From contig DADI01000023.1 of assembly GCA_002494975.1 (NCBI GenBank), positions 1 to 25,905 of the forward strand: DNA of 25,905 nucleotides. Reading direction: 5' to 3'. The stretch comes from Euryarchaeota archaeon UBA556. Lineage in GTDB: Archaea; Thermoplasmatota; Poseidoniia; Poseidoniales; Thalassarchaeaceae. The translations under genes were made by a program, and so were the position numbers. The notes beneath the pieces were generated by a model, which had not been told where the DNA came from, ran no database searches, and saw nothing but the letters and a program-made list of their open reading frames with translations. Of this stretch, positions 8,964 to 17,869 are shown piece by piece (positions within the stretch are counted from its first letter, which is position 1; each line of letters begins with the position of its first letter).

Positions 8964-9200
8964 ATGTCTGAAGGCGGACCATTGCCAAATCAGCACGAAA
9001 ATAAGGGTGAAAGTTTCGGTCCTTGGGGCCACAGAATTTTATGTTTACTCATACTTACAATAATACTCTACAGTCAGAATAATATTATGAATATACTCAA
9101 TCAGATCGAAATTACGAATAATTCGCTCAGAATCATTATACAAATCGTGACTATTATTATCCTATTGGGTTTAGGGCATCGTTTACTAAGACGTAATTAA
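8964..9200 (+). CDS. Small two-helix membrane protein, unknown
   Basis: This 78-residue product has a polar N-terminus of about 22 residues with Gly, Pro and Asn. Two hydrophobic segments follow (about 23-40 and 57-74), and it ends in the positively charged stretch RLLRRN. No family is recognised. It lies alone on its strand between the divergent ncsA gene, 93 bases away, and a convergent membrane-protein gene whose stop starts at the very next base. The ATG has a weak GAG upstream, so expression signals are poor. The clean fit between neighbours, the positive-inside C-terminus and the lack of a better reading on the other strand favour a real gene. It remains the least certain of the short membrane candidates. 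Confidence 0.55.
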   Translation: MSEGGPLPNQHENKGESFGPWGHRILCLLILTIILYSQNNIMNILNQIEITNNSLRIIIQIVTIIILLGLGHRLLRRN

Positions 9201-10394
9201 TCAACCACGAATTTTAGAAAGTCCGGTTTCAATAAAGCCAGTAATTCTCTGCCAAGGAATAACAAATCTACCACCTGCTACAACAATCATGAATAATGAT
9301 GCTGAAATAACTTTACCATAAGTCAATTGTAATTCCAATGATTCTTTAACTTGTCCTGACCATTGAGAACCCTCCAGAACTGCAACAAAGGATATCAAAA
9401 AGTCATCAAATTCGAGAGCCAGGGCCGTAGTTATAGCAACTACAGTAATTATACTGAATAGATGAGCCATATGACCATTTATGATATTATTAAACTGATT
9501 AACATATTCAGGATCTCTTTTGGACGCTTCTGGAAGAATAGATGCATATTCTAAATTTGTAATTACAGCTAATCCAGATTCTAAGAATAATAATAATAAT
9601 ATTGCTACTGTCAATAAATCAAATGCTAAAGGAGATATTAGCCCTCCGTATAATGTCGCCTCACCTATTTGTGCAGAAAGTGGTTGGAGACCCACATCAA
9701 CAGCAGTAGTAACTCCTTCAAATGTTAGCATAGCATGTATTCCGATTACTATCAAGAAATAACTTGTAGCCCATGTAATCATTCTCTTCGAGAGACTCCA
9801 TATTCCTATCAAACCTGCGAGTATAGGGGCGAAAACAATTCCAAGAAATACTAATTCGAAAAAGAATTCTAATGGGGCGAATACTAGATTGATATGATTA
9901 AACTGATCTTCAGAATTACTAAACGGAAGATAAAAACCTCGTGAAACTATACCAATTAACCATGACACAAGGAAAGGAAGGAGGAACCATGCAGCCATTA
10001 AGACAGAAAATATTCGCTTAATTAATAATTGTAATTTTTCTCCACGAGTTAGTATAACGACCCATAATCCAGTAATAATAAAACAAAGGATAACAGGTAC
10101 AGTAAATGTATCAAAACCAGTTTCGTTAACTCCCGTAAGTAAATCTGGAATCACAGTATCCCCATTAGATTTCATCCAAGCAATTCCTCGAGTGTGTTCA
10201 TACGATGGACACCAACCTTCTGGACCTGAATTTGCAACAAATTGTCCGGAGCAAGAACCGAATAACTCATTCATTTTACGCATTATTAACAAAAGAGAAA
10301 CGGTTGAAATTATTTGTAAAAGAAGTACCTGCCACCGTAAACGTAACTTCGAGATATGAAGTGTTTTAGATTCAGGAACTACATCTATAACCAT
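9201..10394 (-). CDS. Polytopic membrane protein of DUF58/DUF4350 operon
   Basis: The 397-residue product has about eight hydrophobic segments, near residues 22-38, 98-116, 128-150, 172-198, 206-224, 250-272, 308-328 and 363-380. A polar loop (about 40-96) between the first two contains Cys48 and Cys62 and is probably extracytoplasmic. I do not recognise a family and see no transporter or enzyme signature. The ATG at 10394 has a strong AAGGAGAT site 8 bases upstream. It lies 14 bases after the DUF58 gene, so it is almost certainly the last gene of that operon. Its job is therefore likely tied to the DUF4350/DUF58 membrane complex. In bacteria, related operons often carry additional membrane partners with MoxR ATPases and VWA proteins, but that parallel is only suggestive here. 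Confidence 0.78.
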   Translation of the reverse strand: MVIDVVPESKTLHISKLRLRWQVLLLQIISTVSLLLIMRKMNELFGSCSGQFVANSGPEGWCPSYEHTRGIAWMKSNGDTVIPDLLTGVNETGFDTFTVPVILCFIITGLWVVILTRGEKLQLLIKRIFSVLMAAWFLLPFLVSWLIGIVSRGFYLPFSNSEDQFNHINLVFAPLEFFFELVFLGIVFAPILAGLIGIWSLSKRMITWATSYFLIVIGIHAMLTFEGVTTAVDVGLQPLSAQIGEATLYGGLISPLAFDLLTVAILLLLFLESGLAVITNLEYASILPEASKRDPEYVNQFNNIINGHMAHLFSIITVVAITTALALEFDDFLISFVAVLEGSQWSGQVKESLELQLTYGKVISASLFMIVVAGGRFVIPWQRITGFIETGLSKIRG

Positions 10395-10408
10395 TTTTTC
10401 AAATCTCC

Positions 10409-11662
10409 TTAAATTGTTCTAACTTGTAATAAAGCCTGAGATAAATCAACACTTGGTGTCCAATCGATTACTTTAGCTCCATAACCTGAAAGTGCCGTTA
10501 GTCTATTTTGTCTTTCAAGTTTTAGAACTTCATAAGCCATTCTTGGAATTCTACTTACCAATCTTTCTAGATCAATGCTACTGGGTGACAAAACAATAAC
10601 TTCATGACCTTTTCCAGAGAGGTTTCGTATAGCTGATAAGGTTGTACCATCTCCTTCTAAACTACTAATAATAAAAACAGGTGAACCTCTAGAAATTCTA
10701 GGGGAAAGGGCATTTGTCACTGCTTGTAATGGCATACTACCTTTGGATTCTACGGCTGCAAGTTGACTCAGAACTTTGTAATGCTGTTTATCTCCTGTTT
10801 CTGGAGGGAGAAAATCCATTCTTTCACCATATGTAACTAAAGATACAGAATCTCTTCTTTTTATGAAATAATTTGCAATTGAGGCCGCAGCTACAGTACC
10901 CATCTCTAAGGGATTTTTCAGTACTGTGCCTATTCTAGCCACATCCCTAGTATCAAGAATTATGAAAACATCAGTTACAGCATCTCTAGTTTTTTCATTA
11001 ACCATTAAATCTCCAGTTCTTGCAAAGGCTTTCCAATTAATCGAACGGAATGAATCTCCAGGGAAGTACTCTCTAAGTGAGTAGAACTCCATCCCCTGTC
11101 CGGGTGTTTTTAGAGTGGTTGCTCCAGTATACATTTTAGGAACATTTGATCGAATTAATGCTTCTTCAACATCCCTAACTTGAGGGAACACTGTAATATC
11201 TGAGCGATCACCTAGAGTAGTTTCAGAAACAAATAAGTTGAATGCATTTCTATAACGAATAGATGTTGGACCTATTGTATAATGACCCCTCAATGGACAC
11301 CTGACTGTATAACGAATAGTCGCAGTCTGACCGGGACCAAGATTCATACGCATCAAATTGACTCCCTTTCGCATTTTCATTTCATGAGGGACGTTATCGA
11401 AAACTTCCAGTTGCTGTGTACGACGATATGATTTGTTTTTGACCGTTAAAATAACATTAATATCGTCGCCTTTGTAGACGTTAACTGCTGAGACTTCACG
11501 AGTGATTTCTAAATCTGAATGACCCTCAACCCAACCATTTATTGCAATAAAGGAAATGAATGTTAATCCAATAATCATTAATTGAAAATTAGAAATCATC
11601 ATACCAACTAATATCAAGCTTATACCACTTGTAAAGAGTATAGCCGCCTTACGTGTCCACAT
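10409..11662 (-). CDS. DUF58 (VWA-like) membrane protein
   Basis: DUF58 proteins usually work with MoxR-type AAA ATPases, and their exact biochemical role is unsettled. Counted from the TTG at 11668, two hydrophobic helices (about 8-25 and 29-45) are followed by a beta-rich domain (about 55-160). Then comes the DUF58 hallmark at about 191-226: GMEFYSLREYFPGDSFR, INWKAFARTGDLMVNE. A von Willebrand A-like fold follows, beginning VFIILDTRD (235-242), in which the metal site DxSxS is degenerate (D-T-R-D). The ATG at 11662 has a textbook GAGGAGG site 6 bases upstream, so it is preferred over the upstream TTG. The gene overlaps the DUF4350-like gene by 14 bases and its ribosome site lies within that gene, implying coupled translation. 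No MoxR gene is adjacent in this window. Confidence 0.92.
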   Translation of the reverse strand: MWTRKAAILFTSGISLILVGMMISNFQLMIIGLTFISFIAINGWVEGHSDLEITREVSAVNVYKGDDINVILTVKNKSYRRTQQLEVFDNVPHEMKMRKGVNLMRMNLGPGQTATIRYTVRCPLRGHYTIGPTSIRYRNAFNLFVSETTLGDRSDITVFPQVRDVEEALIRSNVPKMYTGATTLKTPGQGMEFYSLREYFPGDSFRSINWKAFARTGDLMVNEKTRDAVTDVFIILDTRDVARIGTVLKNPLEMGTVAAASIANYFIKRRDSVSLVTYGERMDFLPPETGDKQHYKVLSQLAAVESKGSMPLQAVTNALSPRISRGSPVFIISSLEGDGTTLSAIRNLSGKGHEVIVLSPSSIDLERLVSRIPRMAYEVLKLERQNRLTALSGYGAKVIDWTPSVDLSQALLQVRTI

Positions 11663-13301
11663 ATTCAACCTCCTCTTCTGAGTTTGTAGAGCCCCATTCC
11701 TTAATTCTCTTTACTATACCAACCAATTCATCTGGCTTGTACTTACGATCTTCAAAAATAAATTTCGTAAGAACGGGGTCTTCAACCATTCGTTGTAATT
11801 CTGCGGCTGGCAGAGCATCGAATTCTTCTCTCGATAATGTGTTTAAATTACGAACTCTTGTTAACAACACTTGTCTTATTTTTTCTGGCTTTTGATAATA
11901 TTCATAACGTCTTGCATCGCCAAAACCATAGTATATTATTCTGAAAACATGACGCCAATTTTCAGGGTCTTCTTTCCTAATCAAAACCGCTTCTAGAGTG
12001 ATAAATAAGCCGAGGAAGAGGAGAAGCATGGCCATCCAATCATTTGTGAAATAGATTAAAAGATAATACATTAAATTGTAAGTATCACCAAATAGAGTAG
12101 GCTGTTGGTGCCTAGATTCATCGAAAATAACAATGGCATTAGATGAACTTTGAGCACTAGAATTCCCAACAAGTAAAGATTCTGCAATTATGTCTAATGC
12201 CCACTTACGGTTATCATTTGAAGGGACTATATCATCAATACCTGAATAGAATGAATCATCGTATAATGAATTTGTCAAAATTGAACCATCGGCTACAAAA
12301 TGAACTCGGCCAGAATCTGCACCAACACACAAACGATCTGCACAGTAACGAACATAGACAGCGAAAGGACCTACTTCGTCTCCTTCAATACCAAAAGCAG
12401 AAGAACCTATGGTTAGATTACCATCATCATTAGTATCAAGATATGAGTCAAGAGTAGATTTACCGATATCATATCTATTTTCTACAGGGTTATAGGAACC
12501 CGCATTAAATGCAGATGGTTGATTAGTCAATAAATTATAACTTTCTGAAAAATCCCACTCAGTTTCAGAAATCCATCTATGGGCGCACAATCCTGCCGAT
12601 TCTTTTGTTAAACCAGCAGGAAAGGTGGAAATATCATATGGATCTGTATCTAAAATGTCTATGTACCCATCTGTATCAGTATCTCTCAGACATGGATGAA
12701 TACTTGACAAAGAACCTGAATTTGTTGTAAAATTATATGCAGACGAGGTATTAACCCAAATGAAATTATAATCTAACTCCGTAGCATAAGCTTCACCATC
12801 ATACAAAGTGTGCCCCGAGAATTCTAAACCGAACTGATCGGCCAGTGTAGAAGAATATCCTTTATCATCCATTAGTAGAACGGTCCCTCCAGCCTCAACA
12901 AATTCTTCAATAGCCAATATTTCTGAAGTCGTATACCCAGAACCTTCAGAAAATTCAATTACATTTTCATCACCAGTAAATCTAGGTAAAGAAATAGTAT
13001 CTTTCTCAACCCCAGAAATAACGAAAATAGCCTCTTCTGGATAATCAATCTCACTCAAAAGAAGGGGGCTTGAAACTAGTGCATTTGTTTCGATGCCCAT
13101 ACTATTAATTTCTGCTCTAAAACGCCCTAAATCATTCCAATCATCACCATAGGCGGACTGCTGAGTTTGTCCGTCTGTAACATAAGTCACCGCTACAGTT
13201 GAAATAAGAAGTAGAAGCAATATCCAGAACGCTCCGACTAACATATTACGACGAGTTTTGAGAGCAATTAACTTCTGGCTGTAATCGCGGAAATTTGCCA
13301 T
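11649..13301 (-). CDS. DUF4350-like membrane protein with acidic calcium-type loops
   Basis: Counted from the ATG at 13301, the 550-residue protein has an N-terminal transmembrane helix (about 21-41), an extracytoplasmic region of some 370 residues, a second hydrophobic stretch (about 408-441) and a cytoplasmic basic/acidic tail of about 110 residues. The early external part has the DUF4350 pattern: a strand with IFVISG, then EILAIEEFVEAGGTVLLMDD (about 127-146), as in glutamine-amidotransferase-like folds. Two Asp-rich loops follow, DTDTDGYIDILDTDPYD (207-223) and DTNDDGNLTIG (289-299), which look like calcium-binding loops of the thrombospondin-3 or EF-hand kind. Four external cysteines may pair. 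A GTG at 13313 is in frame, but GGTGGGGA precedes the ATG at 13301 with good spacing. It is the first gene of the operon, with DUF58 and another membrane protein behind it. Function is unknown. Confidence 0.82.
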   Translation of the reverse strand: MANFRDYSQKLIALKTRRNMLVGAFWILLLLLISTVAVTYVTDGQTQQSAYGDDWNDLGRFRAEINSMGIETNALVSSPLLLSEIDYPEEAIFVISGVEKDTISLPRFTGDENVIEFSEGSGYTTSEILAIEEFVEAGGTVLLMDDKGYSSTLADQFGLEFSGHTLYDGEAYATELDYNFIWVNTSSAYNFTTNSGSLSSIHPCLRDTDTDGYIDILDTDPYDISTFPAGLTKESAGLCAHRWISETEWDFSESYNLLTNQPSAFNAGSYNPVENRYDIGKSTLDSYLDTNDDGNLTIGSSAFGIEGDEVGPFAVYVRYCADRLCVGADSGRVHFVADGSILTNSLYDDSFYSGIDDIVPSNDNRKWALDIIAESLLVGNSSAQSSSNAIVIFDESRHQQPTLFGDTYNLMYYLLIYFTNDWMAMLLLFLGLFITLEAVLIRKEDPENWRHVFRIIYYGFGDARRYEYYQKPEKIRQVLLTRVRNLNTLSREEFDALPAAELQRMVEDPVLTKFIFEDRKYKPDELVGIVKRIKEWGSTNSEEEVEYVDT

Positions 13302-13389
13302 GCTGCTCCCCACCTAGTCGATATGACAAACAACGAGCCCGAAGTTCGACTTAAGACGCTTGTGAACGAATGAACGGTTATGCATCATA

Positions 13390-13632
13390 CTATTCTGACA
13401 GTTTGATTACCTTACCGACACTTTCAATTTCTTCAACTGGAACAGACAGAAGACCATTTACTGTAGGCCAAGGAAGAAGTTGAGGGTTAATACTTGTTTC
13501 AATCATCACTAAAATATTTGTAATTTGACCACTTCCTATGTCTATACGGAAATCAGCAACATTACCTAATTTATCGCCAGCACTATCTTGAACTTCAAGA
13601 TTGACTATTTCCCGACCAAAAGTTACTGGCAT
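13390..13632 (-). CDS. PRC-barrel domain protein
   Basis: The 80-residue product is a single PRC-barrel. This small beta-barrel is found in ribosome maturation factor RimM, photosynthetic reaction centre H chains and many stand-alone archaeal proteins. Visible family features are the opening FGREIVNLEVQDSAGDKLGN (about 5-24), a DFRIDIGSGQITNILV strand pair and a closing VPVEEIESVGKVIKL segment. It begins 10 bases after cdc48 ends, and its ribosome site GAGGGA overlaps the cdc48 stop, so the two are co-transcribed and probably translationally coupled. Stand-alone archaeal PRC-barrels are thought to act as protein- or RNA-binding adaptors. A link to CDC48 is inferred from the operon alone. Confidence 0.9.
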   Translation of the reverse strand: MPVTFGREIVNLEVQDSAGDKLGNVADFRIDIGSGQITNILVMIETSINPQLLPWPTVNGLLSVPVEEIESVGKVIKLSE

Positions 13633-13642
13633 ATCATATCCC

Positions 13643-15874
13643 TCAAGCTGATTCTATCCCTGAAAGGGTATCTGGTGTGCGACGAACTGATTCAAGTCCA
13701 CTAGTAAGTCTAGCCTCCATTCGATTGTAATAATCCATCATTTCCTCAGTAATTGTGGGCCTAACTCTATTAATCGCTTCTTCAAAATGTTTCTTGGATA
13801 CACTTTTCTTCCCCGCACGCATAGATATTAATGCCGATTCTCTACAAATAGCTTCAATATCTGCACCGGTATAATTTACTAATTGTGGCGCCAATTCTTC
13901 AATCTTGAACTTACCTAGAGGCATCGGTTCAGAATGTATTTTCAAAATTGCCTTTATTGAGTCAATATCTGGAGGGGGGATGTGAAGTACACGCTCGAAT
14001 CTTCCACTTCTTAACAAAGCTGGATCTAACATTTCTGGTCGATTAGTTGCAGCAACAACAATCACGCCTTCCATCGAGTCAACACCATCCATAGAACTTA
14101 GTAATTGATTAACTACTCTGTTCATTACATCAGAACCTTCGCCAGTGTTACTTCTTCTGACACCGGCAATACTTTCAAATTCATCTAAAAAGATAATTGA
14201 AGGGCTAGATTGTTTTGCCTTCTTGAATAATTCCCGGACTGCTTTCTCTGAATCTCCAACCCATTTAGAAATTAACTCCGGCCCTTTAATAGTAATAAAA
14301 TTCGCTTTGGCTTCATTAGCAATAGCCTTTGCAATTAAGGTTTTACCAGTCCCAGGTGCACCAAAAAGAACTATGCCTCTAGGTGGAGTAATGCCGAAAT
14401 GTTCGAACATTTCAGGCTTCGTTAAAGGCCATTCGATACTCTCCTTTAATCTCTCTTTAACCTCTGATAGGCCACCTACTTCATCCCAACTAACCTCAGG
14501 CACTTCGAGATATATTTCTCTTAGAGCACTTGGTTCTATTTCCTTAATGGCTAGTTTAAAATCTGCCATTCGAACTTCCATTTTCTCTAGAACTTCTGCT
14601 GGAATGTGTTCTTCATCTAAATCAATATCTGGGAGATAGCGGCGGAGTGCCTTCATAGCAGCCTCTCTAACTAAAGCAGAAATATCAGCGCCAACGAAGC
14701 CATGGGTATTATCTAATAACCAATCTACATCAAAATCATCACTTATTGGCATACCACGTGTATGGATGCCAATGATTTCTGCACGGCCATTTTTATCGGG
14801 AACTCCTATCTCTAATTCTCTATCAAAGCGCCCACCACGGCGGAGTGCAGGATCAATAGCATCTGGGCGATTTGTAGCACCTATGACAATTACATTATCT
14901 CTTCCTTGCATGCCATCAAGCAAAGTCAACAATTGTGCTACAACTCTACGTTCAACTTCTCCACTGACATCTTCTCTTTTTGGAGCTATTGAATCTAATT
15001 CATCTATGAAAATTATTGCTGGAGCGTTAGCGGCCGCTTCATCGAAAATCTCTCTGAGTTGTTTTTCACTTTCTCCATAATATTTGGAAATAATTTCAGG
15101 ACCATTGATTGAAGTGAAATTAGCCTTTGTTTCAGATGCTACAGCCTTGGCTATTAGCGTTTTTCCAGTGCCTGGTGGGCCATGTAATAATACGCCACGA
15201 GGAGGGTCTATACCCAGTCTTCGGAACAAAATAGGGTGTTTCAAAGGCAATTCAATCATTTCTCGTACTTTCTGCAATTGTTCACCAATTCCGCCTATAT
15301 CCTCATATGAGATTGTCGAAATCGGTTGACCTCCGTCTTCTTCCTCATCAACTGGTTCTTCTTTGATAATTATTTCAGTATCGGGTAAAACTTGAACTAT
15401 CCCCTTCGGAGTAGTTTGAACAATTTGAAACGGTAACGCTTCAGCGAAGAGTGTCATTCCTGGAATAAATATTCTATCACCTGAAACTACTGGCCTCTTG
15501 TTTAATCCTCTGCGTGCAAAACCCTCTATGCCGGGCCCAAAACGTACTTTCTGTTGTTTAGCCATTACTGGACTTAGAATTAATTTCTGACATGGTTGAG
15601 TTTCTACTTTACGGATTGTTACTTTATCTCCTAAGGAAACTCCCGCATTTTTCCTTATGATTCCATCAACTCTGATTACACCTAAATTTGCATCTTCAGG
15701 ACGACATCTCCATACTATAGCCGCCGTCTTCTGCTCCCCTGTAATCTCAACAATATCTCCAGGTTTTAGATTCAAATCATTATCAAAAGGGACTCTGGCT
15801 CTGCCATGTCCTACATCACTTGGTATCGCCTTGGCTACTCTAAGTTGTAAGTCTTCTACTCCCTCATCTGACAT
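13643..15874 (-). CDS. cdc48: CDC48/VAT AAA ATPase (unfoldase)
   Basis: Archaeal CDC48 (VAT) is a hexameric unfoldase that extracts and unfolds proteins, often feeding the proteasome. Domain order in the 743-residue protein is normal: an N-domain double-psi barrel and its second lobe (about 5-180), an acidic linker, then D1 with Walker A GPPGTGKT (232-239), Walker B IIFIDE (287-292), sensor ATN (333-335) and arginine fingers near 346-352. D2 follows with Walker A GAPGTGKT (505-512), Walker B IIFLDE (560-565) and an ATN sensor (609-611). Both rings look catalytically competent; D2 has Ala where GPPGTGKT is usual, which is a mild change. The C-terminus ends GIESA, with no HbYX proteasome-docking tail. 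The ATG at 15874 lies behind GAGGGTGA. A PRC-barrel gene follows in the same operon. Divergent to it is the aldehyde dehydrogenase. Confidence 0.97.
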   Translation of the reverse strand: MSDEGVEDLQLRVAKAIPSDVGHGRARVPFDNDLNLKPGDIVEITGEQKTAAIVWRCRPEDANLGVIRVDGIIRKNAGVSLGDKVTIRKVETQPCQKLILSPVMAKQQKVRFGPGIEGFARRGLNKRPVVSGDRIFIPGMTLFAEALPFQIVQTTPKGIVQVLPDTEIIIKEEPVDEEEDGGQPISTISYEDIGGIGEQLQKVREMIELPLKHPILFRRLGIDPPRGVLLHGPPGTGKTLIAKAVASETKANFTSINGPEIISKYYGESEKQLREIFDEAAANAPAIIFIDELDSIAPKREDVSGEVERRVVAQLLTLLDGMQGRDNVIVIGATNRPDAIDPALRRGGRFDRELEIGVPDKNGRAEIIGIHTRGMPISDDFDVDWLLDNTHGFVGADISALVREAAMKALRRYLPDIDLDEEHIPAEVLEKMEVRMADFKLAIKEIEPSALREIYLEVPEVSWDEVGGLSEVKERLKESIEWPLTKPEMFEHFGITPPRGIVLFGAPGTGKTLIAKAIANEAKANFITIKGPELISKWVGDSEKAVRELFKKAKQSSPSIIFLDEFESIAGVRRSNTGEGSDVMNRVVNQLLSSMDGVDSMEGVIVVAATNRPEMLDPALLRSGRFERVLHIPPPDIDSIKAILKIHSEPMPLGKFKIEELAPQLVNYTGADIEAICRESALISMRAGKKSVSKKHFEEAINRVRPTITEEMMDYYNRMEARLTSGLESVRRTPDTLSGIESA

Positions 15875-16014
15875 TCGACATCACCCTCAACAAACCTTTC
15901 TATTCATCAAGGCATTTAAGGCATTGTAATTGTAGATGTGAAATGAATATTAGATAAAATGAGCATAATATTGTTTGAGAAGGTTTCTTGATAGAACTGT
16001 ATTTCGCAAGACAC

Positions 16015-17643
16015 ATGACTAACGTGCTAGAATCAGGATTTGAATTCATGGATGCCAATAATCCCAATGGTAGTCCAAAGATAAAAGGGTATAACATAAT
16101 CAATGGAAAACTACAATCTGCGAGTAATGGTGAAACATTTGAAAGTAGAAATCCAGCACTTCTAGTAGACTGTTTAGGAGAGTTCCCTTTATCGACGAAA
16201 GAAGATGTACATCAAGCACTTAAAGCTGCTAGAGATGCATTTCCTTCATGGTCATCTACACCTGCACCTACAAGAGGACAGATCATTGGAAATATGGGTA
16301 GACTACTCATGCAATACAAAGATGATATTGTCAGAGTTGAGACAAGAGAAATCGGAAAAACGCTCAAAGAAAGTGCAGGCTCGGTTCAAGAAGCAATTGA
16401 TACATGCCTATTTTTCCAATCAGAAGGGAGAAGACTGTACGGCCAGACAGTGAATTCGGAATTACCAGATAAAGAATTATTCACTTACAGAAGACCTCTG
16501 GGTGTTTGCGGAATAATTAATGCTTGTAATTTCCCAGCAGCAGTTCCTTTTTGGAAAATGATTCCTGCGATAATGTGTGGAAACACTTGTGTTTGGAAGA
16601 GTCCACAGGATGCACCCTTACTCTCATTCATGTTAACAAGAATAATGCATGAATCAGGACTACCAAATGGAGTAATCAACCTAGTACATGGGAAAGGTAG
16701 TGGAGCAGGGCAACATCTTGTTGATGCAGTCGATGAAGGTTTAGTGAACAAGATAAGTTTCACTGGTTCTACACCTGTTGGAAAAATGATTGGAGAAGTT
16801 TGTGGTAGAAATCTTGTTTCAGCAAGTCTGGAACTAGGAGGGAAAAACCCCCTGGTAATTATGCCTAGTGCGAATATGGAAAACGCAGTAGAAGGCGCTT
16901 ATTGGGCAGGTTTTGGCACGGCAGGTCAACGTTGTACAAGCCTTGGAAACCTAATTATCCACGAAGATATTTATGATGAATTTATTGAAAAATTGATGGA
17001 AAAAGTAGAATCAACTACCATTGGAGACTCAATGATTCATGAAAATGTCCTATACGGTCCTATGCTATCTGAAAAATACGCAAATGACTTCCTAAATGAT
17101 TTACAATTATGTGAAAAAAGTTCTGCTAGAAAGCTATGGGGGAACGGTAGGATAACGTCCGACAATAAGCCTAAAAATTTCCTTGGAAAACCAGAAGATG
17201 GAGTATACATGTGGCCTCATGTTTATGCTGATGTAACAGAAGACATGGCTTGTTTTCATGAAGAAATATTTGGGCCAGCAATTACTATTGTTAAAGCAAA
17301 GGACTTCGAACATGCATTGCATTTAGCAAATGCATCGCCTTATGGCCTTTCAAGTGCTATATACACAAATGATCGTTTAGAAGCATACCGTTACAAAACA
17401 GGAATCAAAGCAGGAATGACTGGCATAAATAATTCAACCACTGGCGCAGAAGCGCACCTACCATTTGGAGGAGTTAAAGGAAGCGGTAATGGAACTAGAG
17501 AATCTGGTATCTGGGTAATTGAAGCCTATTCATATTGGCACGCAGTTAACGATGAATTATCTGGTAAGTTACAACTTGCTCAGATGGATGTAGAAGATAT
17601 TGAACTTATTGAAGAAAAGGTAGATTATTCATCATTGACTTAA
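16015..17643 (+). CDS. NAD(P)-dependent aldehyde dehydrogenase, ALDH7-like
   Basis: Members oxidise aldehydes to acids through a cysteine thioester. From the ATG at 16015 the protein is 542 residues. It has the Rossmann and catalytic signatures: NFPAA (172-176), FTGSTPVG (249-256), catalytic Glu273 in LELGGKN and nucleophile Cys307 in GQRCT, plus FHEEIFGP later. The N-terminal pattern (VLESGFEFMDANNPNG) and blocks such as PAPTRGQIIGNMGRLL and TTGAEAHLPFGG recall ALDH7 (alpha-aminoadipic/piperideine-carboxylate dehydrogenase), which suggests lysine or related amino-acid catabolism, but the substrate is not certain. That N-terminal homology argues for 16015 over the ATG at 16048. A TTG at 15988 is also in frame. 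The 3' end shares a TTAA with the zinc-ribbon gene on the other strand. The gene appears monocistronic and is divergent from cdc48. Confidence 0.92.
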   Translation: MTNVLESGFEFMDANNPNGSPKIKGYNIINGKLQSASNGETFESRNPALLVDCLGEFPLSTKEDVHQALKAARDAFPSWSSTPAPTRGQIIGNMGRLLMQYKDDIVRVETREIGKTLKESAGSVQEAIDTCLFFQSEGRRLYGQTVNSELPDKELFTYRRPLGVCGIINACNFPAAVPFWKMIPAIMCGNTCVWKSPQDAPLLSFMLTRIMHESGLPNGVINLVHGKGSGAGQHLVDAVDEGLVNKISFTGSTPVGKMIGEVCGRNLVSASLELGGKNPLVIMPSANMENAVEGAYWAGFGTAGQRCTSLGNLIIHEDIYDEFIEKLMEKVESTTIGDSMIHENVLYGPMLSEKYANDFLNDLQLCEKSSARKLWGNGRITSDNKPKNFLGKPEDGVYMWPHVYADVTEDMACFHEEIFGPAITIVKAKDFEHALHLANASPYGLSSAIYTNDRLEAYRYKTGIKAGMTGINNSTTGAEAHLPFGGVKGSGNGTRESGIWVIEAYSYWHAVNDELSGKLQLAQMDVEDIELIEEKVDYSSLT

Positions 17644-17780
17644 ATCATCATTTCCCCACACTGTGGGCAAGGTAAAGTGGGTAACCAAACCCCTGGCATA
17701 TATCCACAATTAGTACATATCGAGGATTCAAGGTCGTCGAAAACATCCATCTTTATCAGATATTCTGACGCATTATGCAT
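17640..17780 (-). CDS. Small zinc-ribbon protein (46 residues)
   Basis: Reading the minus strand from the ATG at 17780 gives an open frame of 46 codons that ends in TAA inside the TTAA shared with the aldehyde dehydrogenase stop. The product has two CxxC knuckles, C22-T-N-C25 and C38-P-Q-C41, separated by 12 residues (GYMPGVWLPTLP). This is the layout of a rubredoxin-like zinc ribbon. The N-terminal half (about 1-20) is acidic and helix-like. A second Met at residue 11 could also start the protein. No ribosome site is seen, so the message may be leaderless. The family is not recognised. Such tiny zinc ribbons can bind nucleic acid or act as a subunit of a larger complex. The paired cysteines, which chance rarely gives, and the exact fit to the neighbour's end support a real gene. 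Confidence 0.7.
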   Translation of the reverse strand: MHNASEYLIKMDVFDDLESSICTNCGYMPGVWLPTLPCPQCGEMMI

Positions 17781-17812
17781 AATTAAACTTATCAATAATT
17801 ATTATGCTAAGA

Positions 17813-17829
17813 AGCAATCACTTATTGCT
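17813..17829. promoter_or_regulatory. Inverted repeat upstream of sdhCAB
   Basis: AGCAAT and ATTGCT are separated by CACTT, a 17-base symmetrical site 41 bases before the sdhC start. The intergenic stretch 17781-17869 also serves as the promoter region of the divergent zinc-ribbon gene. A 12-base palindrome ATTATGCATAAT (17772-17783) covers that gene's start codon. Either could bind a regulator; no activity can be claimed from the sequence alone. Confidence 0.35.
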
Positions 17830-17869
17830 CGCCTTTCGTTCGCAGCACTAGTAAGGTAGGAGCATTCCA

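Noticed and set aside
14145..14639. 164-codon open frame on the plus strand
   Set aside because: It lies fully inside cdc48 on the other strand; the cdc48 reading has complete AAA motifs, and this frame shows low-complexity Ser/Leu content with no domain.
17677..17859. 60-codon open frame on the plus strand between aldehyde dehydrogenase and sdhC
   Set aside because: It is antisense to the zinc-ribbon gene, has no motif or ribosome site, and crosses the sdh promoter region.
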